This document shows positions 41,004-49,974 of a stretch of DNA of 64,000 nt, in pieces. The number at the start of each line of letters is the position of its first letter. Positions within the stretch are counted from its first letter, which is position 1. Made by a program: the position numbers and the translations under genes. The notes below the pieces were generated by a model. That model did no database searches. It was not told the DNA's origin and saw only the letters and a list, made by a program, of their open reading frames with translations. Origin of the DNA: Paenibacillus sp. 1781tsa1 (GTDB lineage: Bacteria; Bacillota; Bacilli; Paenibacillales; Paenibacillaceae); contig NZ_JAMYWY010000001.1 of assembly GCF_024159265.1 (NCBI RefSeq), positions 5,208,001 through 5,272,000 on the forward strand, written 5' to 3'.

Positions 41004-42326
41004 ATGAACACCGCTTACGCATTAAAAAACGTCAATCTGATCCACGGCGACTCAAGCCGCAATCTGCAAAAAAACATGACCCTTCTCGTCAATGAACAAG
41101 GTCTTATTCAGGATATCGGCCGAGATCATGAACTCAATATCCCAAGTCACTACACAACAATCGACCTCTCAGGAAAATACGTAATGCCAGGACTGATCAA
41201 CGCCCACGTGCATCTCTTTGCAGATGGTAAACCATTCAGTCTTTCGGTCAGTGAAGGTTTGTTGCAGTTTGCCTATGATCGGATATTGAACACGAAGTTC
41301 GGCAGAAACGTTTTGAAAAAACGAATGAAACGTAACGCGCTGACCGCACTTCATGCGGGTGTGACCACGATGCGCAGTGTGGGGGAATTCTTTTACACCG
41401 ACGTCCAGCTGCGGGATGAGATTAATAACGGCGACTTTGTCGGCCCTAATCTGCTTGTCTCCGGGTTTTTCCTAAGTGTAACGGGCGGACATGGTGCTCC
41501 ATTTCTCGCTCTGGTGGGCGACTCTCCGTGGGAAGCACGAAAGAATGTACGGATCAATGTGAAACACGGCGTGGATCTGATCAAAATCTGTGTGACGGGA
41601 GGCGTGACGGATGCGAAAATGGTTGGCGAAGCTGGTCGTTTACAGATGACAGTGGGGGAAGTTGCGGCGATCTGTGATGAAGCGCATAAGATTGGTTTGC
41701 GGGTGGCAGCGCATGTGGAGAGCACGGAAGGTGTGCGCGTTGCGTTACAAGGTGGCGTTGATACGATTGAGCATGGTTCGGAGATGGACGACGAAATCAT
41801 TCATTTGTACAAAAATAATCCCAATGCCCTGCATGGCTACACCGCACTCATCCCCACCCTGCAAGCCGCCTATCCCTCCGCTTCACTGGATACCAGCGTA
41901 ACGAAGGTAAGTGCAACGGTAAAAGAGAATTCCAGACTGGTCTATGATTCCATGCTCAAGGGCGTCAAGCAAGCAATCGAAAACGACATCACCATCGGGA
42001 TCGGCACCGACGCCGCCATGCCTTACGTGACTCACTATGATATGTGGAGAGAGATGGACCACTACATGAGACAGGCCAACCTGAACAACAAACAGGTCAT
42101 TGACATGGTGACTCGAACTAATGCGAAGATCCTCGGTGTTGACGATGTTACAGGGACGGTGGATATCGGGAAACATGCTGATCTGATTGTCATGGAGCAA
42201 AATCCGCTGGAACATATTGAGGCCTTGTCGGATATCTCTATGGTCATGGTCAAAGGAAATCTAATTCAAACACCATCTGTCACAAGAATCAAAGAAGTCG
42301 ACGATGTTCTAATCTCAGTTTGGTGA
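41004..42326 (+). CDS. Amidohydrolase family protein (imidazolonepropionase/prolidase-like)
   Basis: A 440-residue metal-dependent hydrolase. The N-terminal beta-sandwich leads into YVMPGLINAHVHL (metal-binding HxH). Then come LIKICVTGGV (Lys that can be carboxylated), RVAAHVES and DTIEHGSE (His ligands), and TIGIGTDAAMP (catalytic Asp). The C-terminal KHADLIVMEQNPLEHIEAL closes the sandwich. It resembles Xaa-Pro dipeptidase/organophosphate-type amidohydrolases; the substrate is unknown. AAGGAGGAACACAAC lies before the ATG. It may be controlled by the TetR gene upstream. Confidence 0.88.
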   Translation: MNTAYALKNVNLIHGDSSRNLQKNMTLLVNEQGLIQDIGRDHELNIPSHYTTIDLSGKYVMPGLINAHVHLFADGKPFSLSVSEGLLQFAYDRILNTKFGRNVLKKRMKRNALTALHAGVTTMRSVGEFFYTDVQLRDEINNGDFVGPNLLVSGFFLSVTGGHGAPFLALVGDSPWEARKNVRINVKHGVDLIKICVTGGVTDAKMVGEAGRLQMTVGEVAAICDEAHKIGLRVAAHVESTEGVRVALQGGVDTIEHGSEMDDEIIHLYKNNPNALHGYTALIPTLQAAYPSASLDTSVTKVSATVKENSRLVYDSMLKGVKQAIENDITIGIGTDAAMPYVTHYDMWREMDHYMRQANLNNKQVIDMVTRTNAKILGVDDVTGTVDIGKHADLIVMEQNPLEHIEALSDISMVMVKGNLIQTPSVTRIKEVDDVLISVW

Positions 42327-42352
42327 ATTCAGATATATAAACATAGAGTCGA

Positions 42353-42610
42353 TCAGTAATACGTAATATTGGCTTCAATTAAATACGCTTTTTCTTTAGA
42401 GTTCAATAATTCAGGCATTATGCTTTGAGGAGGCTGAATATCTTCAACAGGTTCTCCATCCAAAAATAATTCTAGTGCTTCTTTCGCCATCACCAATGCT
42501 TCTTCAACTGAATCGCCACAGGTGATACATCCAGGCAGATCAGGAAATGTAACATTAATTCCATCCTCAGCAAAATTAAAAATTGCGTAGTATTGGTAAG
42601 TTCGATTCAT
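42353..42610 (-). CDS. HicB-like protein (orphan type II antitoxin fold)
   Basis: An 85-residue protein with the HicB partial RNase H fold: YQYYAIFNFAEDGINVTFPDLPGCITCGDSVEEALVMAKEALELFLDGEPVEDIQPPQ. In HicAB systems it neutralises the HicA mRNA interferase. No HicA-like frame is adjacent on either strand, so it is an orphan or works elsewhere. The ATG at 42610 has AGGAG ten bases upstream; the GTG at 42619 is too close. Confidence 0.8.
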   Translation of the reverse strand: MNRTYQYYAIFNFAEDGINVTFPDLPGCITCGDSVEEALVMAKEALELFLDGEPVEDIQPPQSIMPELLNSKEKAYLIEANITYY

Positions 42611-42651
42611 ATGGGACACTCTCCTGTTATCTATACTTTTAGCAAAAACGG

Positions 42652-42687
42652 CAAAAAGCCTTTCGGATTATATCTGAAAGGCTTTCA
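42652..42687 (-). terminator. Terminator after YdeI-family gene
   Basis: Minus-strand stem AAAGCCTTTC / GAAAGGCTTT followed by TTTTGCCG. It lies between the YdeI-like gene and the HicB-like gene and ends the former. Confidence 0.75.
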
Positions 42688-42731
42688 ACTCGTTTTTACT
42701 CTTAATTTCCCTCAAATATATTGTTATTAGA

Positions 42732-43325
42732 TCAATCATTCAACCCTTTACCTTCCAGGATCGGCTGCATGTACTTCTCGATTCGTGACACTTTTGTTTT
42801 GGATTGCTTTGGTTGTGAGAAATAATAGAGATATGCCCGTTGCCGTCCGGGTGTCAGTGCTTCAAATGCATCTCGGAAAGCAGGATTCTCATCGAACTGC
42901 TGCTGAAGTTCCTCGGGAACGCTATATTCGGCAGTCTTTTTCATCTCCACTTGCAATCCGGCTTGTTCCACTTCAATCGCTTGCTGAATATAGGCTTTGA
43001 TCATAGCCTCCTGCTCCACAATCTGCTCCAGACTGGTGAAGCGAAGCTGGCGCTCTGCCTGTACATTTTCTGTTTGCTGCACCAAAATGCCATACGTATC
43101 CTTAAGCAGAGCACCTTTGAAAAACAGAATGGCCACGTATTCTTTGAATCCATGAATTAGAACAATGTTTTTCCCATCGAGCATGTAACAAGGATGCATC
43201 CATTTCATATCCTCTGTCAGGTCAAAATCTCGAATAATCTCTCTCAGCTTCGCGGACTCTTCCTTCCACGTTTTAAGTTTCTTTAGATAGCCGTCAACTT
43301 TGCGATTTCCACTTGTTTCTGTCAT
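42732..43325 (-). CDS. YdeI/OmpD-associated family protein (DUF1801)
   Basis: A 197-residue protein. The N-terminal DUF1801 domain reads LREIIRDFDLTEDMKWMHPCYMLDGKNIVLIHGFKEYVAILFFKGALLKD. The C-terminal OmdA motif reads VPEELQQQFDENPAFRDAFEALTPGRQRAYLYYFSQPKQSKTKVSRIEKYMQPILEGKG. It closely follows B. subtilis YdeI. The family has been linked to resistance to polycationic antimicrobials in some bacteria, but its biochemical role is not settled. It is a single gene with a terminator behind it. Confidence 0.9.
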   Translation of the reverse strand: MTETSGNRKVDGYLKKLKTWKEESAKLREIIRDFDLTEDMKWMHPCYMLDGKNIVLIHGFKEYVAILFFKGALLKDTYGILVQQTENVQAERQLRFTSLEQIVEQEAMIKAYIQQAIEVEQAGLQVEMKKTAEYSVPEELQQQFDENPAFRDAFEALTPGRQRAYLYYFSQPKQSKTKVSRIEKYMQPILEGKGLND

Positions 43326-43512
43326 GGAGAAGTACCTCTCTTTATCTCATGTTCTTATAGGTTCAATTGTACTGGTTTTCAGTGGATTGTACAGCGTTGC
43401 TTACAGAGCTTTTATTGACTTTTCCACTTGAATTTAAACCTTAATAGCAACAAAGACCAGCGTCTTCGGAAATGTAATATCCACGGTGGAGGGTATGATT
43501 ATCCATAAAGCC

Positions 43513-43543
43513 AAAAGGTCCATAGAGAATCTATGGGCCTTTT
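43513..43543 (-). terminator. Terminator after EVE-domain gene
   Basis: Stem AAAAGGTCCATAGA / TCTATGGGCCTTTT, with a T-rich 3' arm on the minus strand, seven bases behind the EVE gene stop codon. Confidence 0.75.
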
Positions 43544-43550
43544 CGTTTGG

Positions 43551-44027
43551 TTAACATGTCTGGTTTAAACTATTATCCATTAGTAACTGCGTCTCATCTT
43601 CCAACATCGCAGAAGCTATCATCATAAAGTCTTCAGCCCCAATCTCAAAATGACCTTTACGAAATGGAAACCCCCAATTGCGATTCCCGCGCGTAAAACT
43701 GAGTTGGTCTAACAACGTTGCGATCTTTACTTCTCGACATGGAAGATAACGGAGATCTCGGCGAAAGGGTACAAATGATTCCGACATCTGATATTGGTAA
43801 ACCCTGTCGTCGATAATCTGACCAATAGCGGTAAACGCCTGAAGTGGCTTCCCTGTTGATATCTCTGTACGTGGAGAATAGTATATCATCCAATCACCCG
43901 GGGACATCTGGCACAACAGTGCGGACTTGCCATGGCACAACTGCGCAAACCCTCCCTCTACGGCTACATTCACATGAGAAGCTGATACAACACCAATCCA
44001 ATATCTACTGGCCTGATTTGGTTTCAT
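43551..44027 (-). CDS. EVE domain-containing protein (UPF0310)
   Basis: A 158-residue protein: RYWIGVVSASHVNVAVEGGFAQLCHGKSALLCQMSPGDWMIYYSPRTEISTGKPLQAFTAIGQIIDDRVYQY, then VPFRRDLRYLP and WGFPFRKGHFEIGAEDFMMIASAM. This is the EVE/PUA-like fold, which reads modified bases in other proteins; the stand-alone family has no firm role. The ATG at 44027 overlaps the DinB-family stop codon by four bases (ATGA), so the two are coupled. A longer frame start at 44132 lies inside the other gene. Confidence 0.85.
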   Translation of the reverse strand: MKPNQASRYWIGVVSASHVNVAVEGGFAQLCHGKSALLCQMSPGDWMIYYSPRTEISTGKPLQAFTAIGQIIDDRVYQYQMSESFVPFRRDLRYLPCREVKIATLLDQLSFTRGNRNWGFPFRKGHFEIGAEDFMMIASAMLEDETQLLMDNSLNQTC

Positions 44028-44590
44028 AGATACATCCCATCCCCTTCTCTCGTATACATCTCCAGATTCGATATCAATCGATCTAATTGTAAAAAATGAT
44101 GTCTGTAGTGCATCTCTATCAACAAAAACCACTCCTGTGCGTTTAGAGCGCCAAGCCTTGGATGACGTATTTTGTTGTTTACCAATGCTTGGTGTAAAAG
44201 GGGTTCTGTACTCCTCATCCGCTCCACGACCATGTGAAGACCATCGATCAACGAATCCTTGCTCTCGGGTGGTTGCGGGGTATACTGCGGGGATGCAGGT
44301 ACTTTAACAGGCACGGGAGGGAATTGTCCTAATTCAAATACTTGCCTACCCAGTTCTGTTTTTTCCTCCCCCGAGTTTAACGTCGAATCCTCACTGCTCA
44401 AACACTGCTCAATATTATGCAGTTGCAAGAAAAGCGCTGATTGAATCAAATGTACATACATCTGTCCAATGGACCATTCCTCCTCACTCTGTTTTCTATG
44501 TAAGCTATCCATATCCAATTTTCTTAGTTCTGCCAAATATCTCTCTACACTCGTTTCCAATGATTCCAATACTTCCGTTGTACTTCTCAT
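44024..44590 (-). CDS. DinB superfamily protein
   Basis: A 188-residue four-helix-bundle protein. It has EEWSIGQMYVHLIQSALFLQLHNIEQ near the N-terminus and LNAQEWFLLIEMHYRHHFLQLDRL near the end. The His residues in these two helices match the metal-binding triad of the DinB/YfiT fold. Members include thiol S-transferases that use bacillithiol or mycothiol; the role here is unknown. It is coupled to the EVE-domain gene, forming a two-gene operon. Confidence 0.82.
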   Translation of the reverse strand: MRSTTEVLESLETSVERYLAELRKLDMDSLHRKQSEEEWSIGQMYVHLIQSALFLQLHNIEQCLSSEDSTLNSGEEKTELGRQVFELGQFPPVPVKVPASPQYTPQPPESKDSLIDGLHMVVERMRSTEPLLHQALVNNKIRHPRLGALNAQEWFLLIEMHYRHHFLQLDRLISNLEMYTREGDGMYL

Positions 44591-44635
44591 CCTTCAACCA
44601 ACTCCAATTCCTCTTGATCTGTGATATATCCAAGT

Positions 44636-44676
44636 ATAAAAAAACACTACTGACAGGTGTATGTCAGTAGTGTTTT
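44636..44676. terminator. Terminator overlapping the end of the WYL regulator gene
   Basis: A perfect stem AAAACACTACTGACA / TGTCAGTAGTGTTTT. The stop codon of the WYL gene (44664-44666) lies inside the stem. It has T-runs on both sides, so it also serves as a bidirectional end. Confidence 0.85.
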
Positions 44677-45611
44677 AAGATGTTTTTGGCGACTTCCTTC
44701 ATTCGAAAGCGTAAAGCCTCCGGCTCCAAAACCTCGATATCCCCACCCCAGCCAAGCAAATAATGCAATATTTCCTCCGGATAGCGGACACGAAAATGAA
44801 AAATCACACCTTTCTGTTGCTCCTCAAATTCATCCATATAGAAATGAAGGGCTTCCATAATTTTGTCAGCAATCTCAGGTTTAGCCCGAATTAATACCTG
44901 TTCGTTACGGTTGTCAGGAGGTCGATAACTGTTCAGATCAAAATCCGGCGGTAAAGTGAAGTGATCCTCAAGCTCTGAGAGTTCAGTCATGCGTGACAAA
45001 CGAAAATGACGAATGTCTTGCCTTAGATCACAACGTGCAATTAATACCCAATTCTCTTGAACAAGTGAGAGTCCATAGGGTGAAACCTCACGCATGTTAT
45101 ACCGATTGCCATCCGATCCCGCCATTTTCTTCAGGTACATAAAGCTGATCTTACGTTTCTCCAGAATGGCACTACGTATCTGGTTAAGGTATGTTTTCAC
45201 CCGCGCTCGGGTTAAAGGCTCAACCGTATGAAGCAGTCGCATCGTTTCTCGAACACGCCTGGATTCATTACGAACGGATTCTGGTAAAATCGCTTCAATT
45301 TTCCGCTGAGCCGACTTAGCCTCCATCGCGTATTCTGTATCCAACCTCTGTTCGATAAAATCAGCTCCCATGAGCAGGGACACGGCTTCTTCTGCGGTGA
45401 AGCTTACCGGGGGCAGAAAATATCCTTCCATGAGGGAATACCCATGACCCGGCGCTCCCAAAATCGGAACACCAGCCTCACTTAATGCCTGAATATCTCG
45501 ATATATTGTACGTACACTTGTCTCCAATTGAGCCGCTAAATCTTCTGCTCTTAACATCTTTCTTCGCTGCAATTCAAGCGTAATCGCAAGCTGCCGCTCC
45601 GTTTTGTTCAT
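44664..45611 (-). CDS. YafY-type HTH/WYL domain transcriptional regulator
   Basis: A 315-residue regulator. The N-terminal DeoR/HTH_11 domain reads QLAITLELQRRKMLRAEDLAAQLETSVRTIYRDIQALSEAGVPILGAPGHGYSLMEGYFLPP. The WYL domain reads RSAILEKRKISFMYLKK...NMREVSPYGLSLVQENWVLIARCDLRQDIRHFRLSRM, with the C-terminal WCX extension at LLGWGGDIEVLEPEALRFRMKEVA. WYL proteins sense ligands, often nucleotides. Its target is probably the upstream or neighbouring DinB/EVE genes or itself; this is not shown by sequence. Confidence 0.9.
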   Translation of the reverse strand: MNKTERQLAITLELQRRKMLRAEDLAAQLETSVRTIYRDIQALSEAGVPILGAPGHGYSLMEGYFLPPVSFTAEEAVSLLMGADFIEQRLDTEYAMEAKSAQRKIEAILPESVRNESRRVRETMRLLHTVEPLTRARVKTYLNQIRSAILEKRKISFMYLKKMAGSDGNRYNMREVSPYGLSLVQENWVLIARCDLRQDIRHFRLSRMTELSELEDHFTLPPDFDLNSYRPPDNRNEQVLIRAKPEIADKIMEALHFYMDEFEEQQKGVIFHFRVRYPEEILHYLLGWGGDIEVLEPEALRFRMKEVAKNILKHY

Positions 45612-45742
45612 TTTCTAGCCCCCACCGTTTCATCATCCTAACCTAACTCATTCTATCACAGTAACTTGCCCTTTCATCTCGTGAATTACAGCAATGGACC
45701 TTCTTACATGCCACCCCCGAAGATGAGCAAGTCTTAATCTCA

Positions 45743-45778
45743 AAAAAACTGATACCCTAAAAGGATATCAGTTTTTTA
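45743..45778. terminator. Bidirectional terminator
   Basis: Stem AAAAAACTGATA / TATCAGTTTTTT behind the SLH surface protein gene (minus strand). Confidence 0.8.
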
Positions 45779-45825
45779 TCTACTTTATATCTGCTGTAAA
45801 TACGGTTAATTCTCTTTGTTACTTC

Positions 45826-48800
45826 TTACACGTACATGGCGAGCAACAAGTTGTAGATCATCGTCGCAGCTTCCGCTCGGGTCGTTTCACTTCCTGCACG
45901 AACCGTATGGTCCGTATATCCGCTCACAATCTTAGCCTGTACCGCTGCATTCAGTGCTTCCTGTGCCCAAGAAGGCGTCTGCGATGCATCCGTGAAACTT
46001 GGTTTAACGGATGTATCGCCTGACATGCCGGCTTGTGCATCTGAACTTGCTTTCAGCGCATTCGCCATCATGACTGCCATCTCGGCACGGGTAATGGTCC
46101 GATCGGGCTTAAATGTGTTATCGCCGTACCCTTTCACGATTCCGGCTTGCACAGCTGCGGCAATGTCGCCTTTCGCCCAGTCTGGCAGATTACCTTGATC
46201 CGCAAACGTTGTATCCGACTCCACGGACTTCAATGCCAGCGCCTTACTAAGCAACGTAACAAACTCTGCCCGGGTAATCTTCTTGGAAGGTTGGAATGTT
46301 CCATCTGTGTACCCTTGAATCACGTTCATGCCCAGCAAACGATCTGCGTAGTCGGAAGCCCAGTGTCCATTCAGGTCAGACAGATTCATTGGTACATAGC
46401 TTGACACAACAAATGTACCCAGATGATTCACATTGGCCGTTATGCTTCCTGCTGCATTCGTCTTGCCACCGATAAACACCCAGCTCTGACGAGCTTCGTT
46501 ATAATAGTAGATTGCAGGTTGAGTGCCATTCGGCAGATCTGCCGAATCCACTTTCAAGCTCAATACCGCCTGATCATTCAACGTTCTTCCGCCACTGCGG
46601 CTGATCTGTACAGCTTGTCCAAGTACATACAGGGAAGCTGTATTCTGCAACTTGTCCTTGGCAACCACGGACACTTGCAACGTATCCTTGGAACCAATGG
46701 CTCCCGCTGGAGCGTTGAATTGTACGATGTCTTTCAATCCCGTTTGCACCGGCTGATTCGCTTCCACCTCAACCTTCACTTCAGTGGATGAGTCTGATCC
46801 CGTTTCAGGGTTCGTTGGTGTGGTTGGAACGGTAGGCGTTGTTGGCACACTTGGTGTACTCCCCCCTGAATTCCCACCAGAGTTGCCTCCATTACCTCCA
46901 CCTGAACCCCCGCCACCATTGCCCGAGCGGGCTTGTACAGTCACGGTACGGATAACTTCCTGTGCTGCATTACCAGCGATATCCTTCACGTTATACCGAA
47001 GGGTGTAGATTCCTGCTGCTTGTGTGTTCACCGTGCCATCCACCTGCACGGAACCACGGATGCCCACATTATCAGAAGCCTGTGCTCCAGGCTCATTGTA
47101 CGCGTCTCCCACATTCAGCGTCATCTGGCTGCTACCTTGCAGGGTGATGACGGGAATCTCACGGTCTATTTTAATGACCAGAGGTAGAGTATACGTTTGT
47201 TCAAGATCATCGGTTGCTCGGAATAAAAGGTTGTGCTCCCCCGGCTCCGTTATCTCCAAAGGTGTATTCTCTGTATATGGCTCGTATGTCTGCCCTCCAT
47301 TACGGGACAACTCAATGATTGCAGAAGTAGCAGGCGCGTATACTGCGGCGGTTACACTGACCGTTACGGACTGGTTCGTCCATGTATCCGTGTGATACGG
47401 CTGGCCGTCAGCGGTAGTCATGTTACTTTTCAACACTAGCGCCTGATTATTCGTGCCTTCCACAATGACAGTGAACGTTTTGAGTTGAGATTCCGTGCCA
47501 CGTTGCACGATTGCCGTCAGTTCCAATCGCTCATTATTGTCAGGTTGGGCTAGTAGCTTGCCCTCGTTATTCATTAGTTCCGGGTTAGAGCTGGACCAGC
47601 TAATCGTTGCACCATGCTTCCCCTCAACAGGAAGGGTAAGATCGGAATGGACCGCGTTCAGATCGCCCAGATCGATTGCTTGAAGCGTATCGGTTACCGC
47701 CTGTGCGTCACTGTACGGTGTGGCACTCACGAAAATTGGGTTGGAATAGAACCACAGATCGCGATAGTTGCTATCGTTAATTTGATTAAAACGGGTCGTT
47801 GCATCGGCTGTCGTATTTTTCGGATCAAGCTGCGGTTCACCATTGACAATCTCACCTGTCACGTTCATGCCCAGATTCGTACCGCGCAGGCGGAAATACT
47901 TGTCCTGGTCTGTAGCTTTGATCTTGTACGTGATGACATTATAGCCTTCGGCATCTGTCGTCCAATCGTTGGATGTGAAGGTAGCCAGTACTTTGGTAGA
48001 GTCGTTGGTGTCTTTGGTATAAGCGGCTGTACCCTTCTGGGCTTTAGCTGTCACATCCCCAGCGATGAGATCGACGTGATCCACCACGGGTACTTGTCCA
48101 GCGGACGTACCACTGTTGATTGGATTTTCATAGTTGTTGCTCGTCGTTGGACTCTTGAAACGAATCTTCAGCTCTACTTCATCGCCTTGGGTCACATTAA
48201 GGTCTCCACCCATCTCAACCTGAGCACCCGCTCCGGAAGCTGTGAAGTCCAGTGCGTTGATCAGGTCACCGAATACGGAAAATGATTTCCCCGAACGCAG
48301 TCCATCCAGAACAGCCTGCATACCTGTACCCTCAACCCAGGAATACGTCTTGGCATATTCGCCCGGGAAATAACCACTGGAATTCGTGCCAATCGTCTTG
48401 AAGTGGTAATCCGAATTGCCATAGTTCCAGAAGTGACGTCCTTCTCCAAGCAATGCATCCCATAGTCCGCCAACCTTGGCGACCATATAGTCTACACCGC
48501 CGTATGTACGATATTTGTATCCATCATCAGCGGTCGGATTAGCTACATTGTAGCTTGTGTTGTACCCTCCACGATCCGGTTCCATCTGGTTACCCAGCAT
48601 GCCTTCGATACCGAATACAACTTGCGGAGCCAGATCGTTGAACTCACGGAAGTCTGCGACCGTATATTTGTTTTTCCCGCGTGAAGGATGATTGATCATC
48701 GCATAACTTGTCATTGGATAGTTCGTTGCGAGCCAATTGATGGCGGTTAGCGCATCCTGATGAGTCGTGTAGGCACGCCCTCCGTCCTGATCCCAATTCG

Positions 48801-49365
48801 CTACGTCTGCCGCATTAAACAGGTTCGCTGCGCGATTCGTGAAACGGTACTCGAATTCCTTGGCAGCGTTCAGCGCTTCGGTTGAGTTCGGCTCATCTGT
48901 AAGAATCCCCACCCCAACGTGTTCATGTGTTGGCATGTCCCATTCGAAACCGGAGAAGATCGTTTTACCTGCATATTTGCCTGCATCCTGAAGTGCCTTG
49001 ATCTGTGGTACCTGATATTCATTCATTCCTTGGGACATGGGTATTGGTCCACCCGAAATGTCGTTCCCGTTGTGATCTCGCTTGGATAACCGCAAATGAT
49101 CCGTAAGCGCGATCCAGTCCAGCCCATATTTGGTTAAACCCGCATCGAGCACGTTCTCCAGTGATACCTGTGCGTCATCGGACTCAAACGTATGTACATG
49201 CAAATCTCCCGTTTGCCAAGAACCTGTTGCCAGGCTGTTGGTCGGTGTGTTCTCTCCTGCATCTGCATACGTTATTGCAGCAGGGAAAGCTCCCATGACC
49301 ATCCCTGTAGCCAAGGGTATAAGTGTAAGCATAGCGAGTATCTTCTTGCGTTTATTAGTGAACAA
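45826..49365 (-). CDS. S-layer-anchored PHP-domain surface protein
   Basis: A 1179-residue secreted protein. A signal peptide of about 35 residues (ends YADA) precedes a PHP phosphoesterase domain. Its metal motifs are DLHVHT (His56, His58), ALTDH (His90), GFEWDMPTHEHVG and NYGNSDYHF. Ig-like repeats follow, including a DUF5011-type one (YNEPGAQASDNVGIRGSVQVDG...AGIYTLRYNVKD). Then come a Gly/Ser then Pro/Thr linker, a domain (FNAPAGAIGSKDTLQVSV), and three C-terminal SLH repeats (residues about 1000-1179) for binding pyruvylated wall polymer. It starts at TTG after GGTGGG. It probably hydrolyses extracellular phosphoesters. Confidence 0.88.
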   Translation of the reverse strand: MFTNKRKKILAMLTLIPLATGMVMGAFPAAITYADAGENTPTNSLATGSWQTGDLHVHTFESDDAQVSLENVLDAGLTKYGLDWIALTDHLRLSKRDHNGNDISGGPIPMSQGMNEYQVPQIKALQDAGKYAGKTIFSGFEWDMPTHEHVGVGILTDEPNSTEALNAAKEFEYRFTNRAANLFNAADVANWDQDGGRAYTTHQDALTAINWLATNYPMTSYAMINHPSRGKNKYTVADFREFNDLAPQVVFGIEGMLGNQMEPDRGGYNTSYNVANPTADDGYKYRTYGGVDYMVAKVGGLWDALLGEGRHFWNYGNSDYHFKTIGTNSSGYFPGEYAKTYSWVEGTGMQAVLDGLRSGKSFSVFGDLINALDFTASGAGAQVEMGGDLNVTQGDEVELKIRFKSPTTSNNYENPINSGTSAGQVPVVDHVDLIAGDVTAKAQKGTAAYTKDTNDSTKVLATFTSNDWTTDAEGYNVITYKIKATDQDKYFRLRGTNLGMNVTGEIVNGEPQLDPKNTTADATTRFNQINDSNYRDLWFYSNPIFVSATPYSDAQAVTDTLQAIDLGDLNAVHSDLTLPVEGKHGATISWSSSNPELMNNEGKLLAQPDNNERLELTAIVQRGTESQLKTFTVIVEGTNNQALVLKSNMTTADGQPYHTDTWTNQSVTVSVTAAVYAPATSAIIELSRNGGQTYEPYTENTPLEITEPGEHNLLFRATDDLEQTYTLPLVIKIDREIPVITLQGSSQMTLNVGDAYNEPGAQASDNVGIRGSVQVDGTVNTQAAGIYTLRYNVKDIAGNAAQEVIRTVTVQARSGNGGGGSGGGNGGNSGGNSGGSTPSVPTTPTVPTTPTNPETGSDSSTEVKVEVEANQPVQTGLKDIVQFNAPAGAIGSKDTLQVSVVAKDKLQNTASLYVLGQAVQISRSGGRTLNDQAVLSLKVDSADLPNGTQPAIYYYNEARQSWVFIGGKTNAAGSITANVNHLGTFVVSSYVPMNLSDLNGHWASDYADRLLGMNVIQGYTDGTFQPSKKITRAEFVTLLSKALALKSVESDTTFADQGNLPDWAKGDIAAAVQAGIVKGYGDNTFKPDRTITRAEMAVMMANALKASSDAQAGMSGDTSVKPSFTDASQTPSWAQEALNAAVQAKIVSGYTDHTVRAGSETTRAEAATMIYNLLLAMYV

Positions 49366-49817
49366 AATCGTCCCACCACCCGTTCTGAGTTGTTGTGTCG
49401 GGAGTAAATATAAGAGACTTTTGGGGGCAGGGTCAACGACCTGGGAGCGTGTATTTAAAATTTTACATATAGCTGCATTCTTTCATACTCCGTTAAAGGT
49501 TTCTCAAGCTTTTTCTAACAGAGTCATACTCTGCGCTGCTCCATATTGGGATAGTGAATCCAGGGATAATAAAGGCACTAGAGGATGATATAAAAATTCA
49601 AAGATTGTTCACGATTCAGGAAAATCCCACCACTGCTGTGGATCATTAGGAGGAGAACACGCGTAGGAGGAATGTTGAAACCGAGAACATAGTAGGTTTT
49701 GTAAAAAGATCAGAGTTGCGTATACGCTGAGTATAGAAAAAAGCACCCACAAACTACAGGCATAATGCACCTTGAAGCCGCAGGTACTTAAGGTTGAGCG
49801 GGATTTTGTTTCAGCCT

Positions 49818-49949
49818 TTACATTTTTACTTTTGTGAACTGAGGACGAGTTGTTTGTGAAATCAGACCGATCTCCACTTTATATTTAAACTGGAAAAATA
49901 CGATACATAAACCGATAATGTTGAAGATGGCTAACAACGCAAAGATCAT
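49818..49949 (-). other. Possible 43-residue membrane peptide or gene relic
   Basis: The minus strand holds a 43-codon frame: one hydrophobic helix (FALLAIFNIIGLCIVFFQF), then KYKVEIGLISQTTRPQFTK and a stop. It reads like the C-terminal helix of a membrane protein but has no ribosome site, so it may be a relic. The rest of the 600-bp gap between 49366 and 49974 shows no gene I can support; it holds leader sequences of the flanking genes. Confidence 0.25.
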
Positions 49950-49974
49950 TATTCATTGAAGGAGTTGCACACTT

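Noticed and set aside
47614..48285. 223-residue plus-strand frame over the SLH surface protein
   Set aside because: It is a shadow of the Thr/Gly-rich coding strand with no domain or ribosome site.
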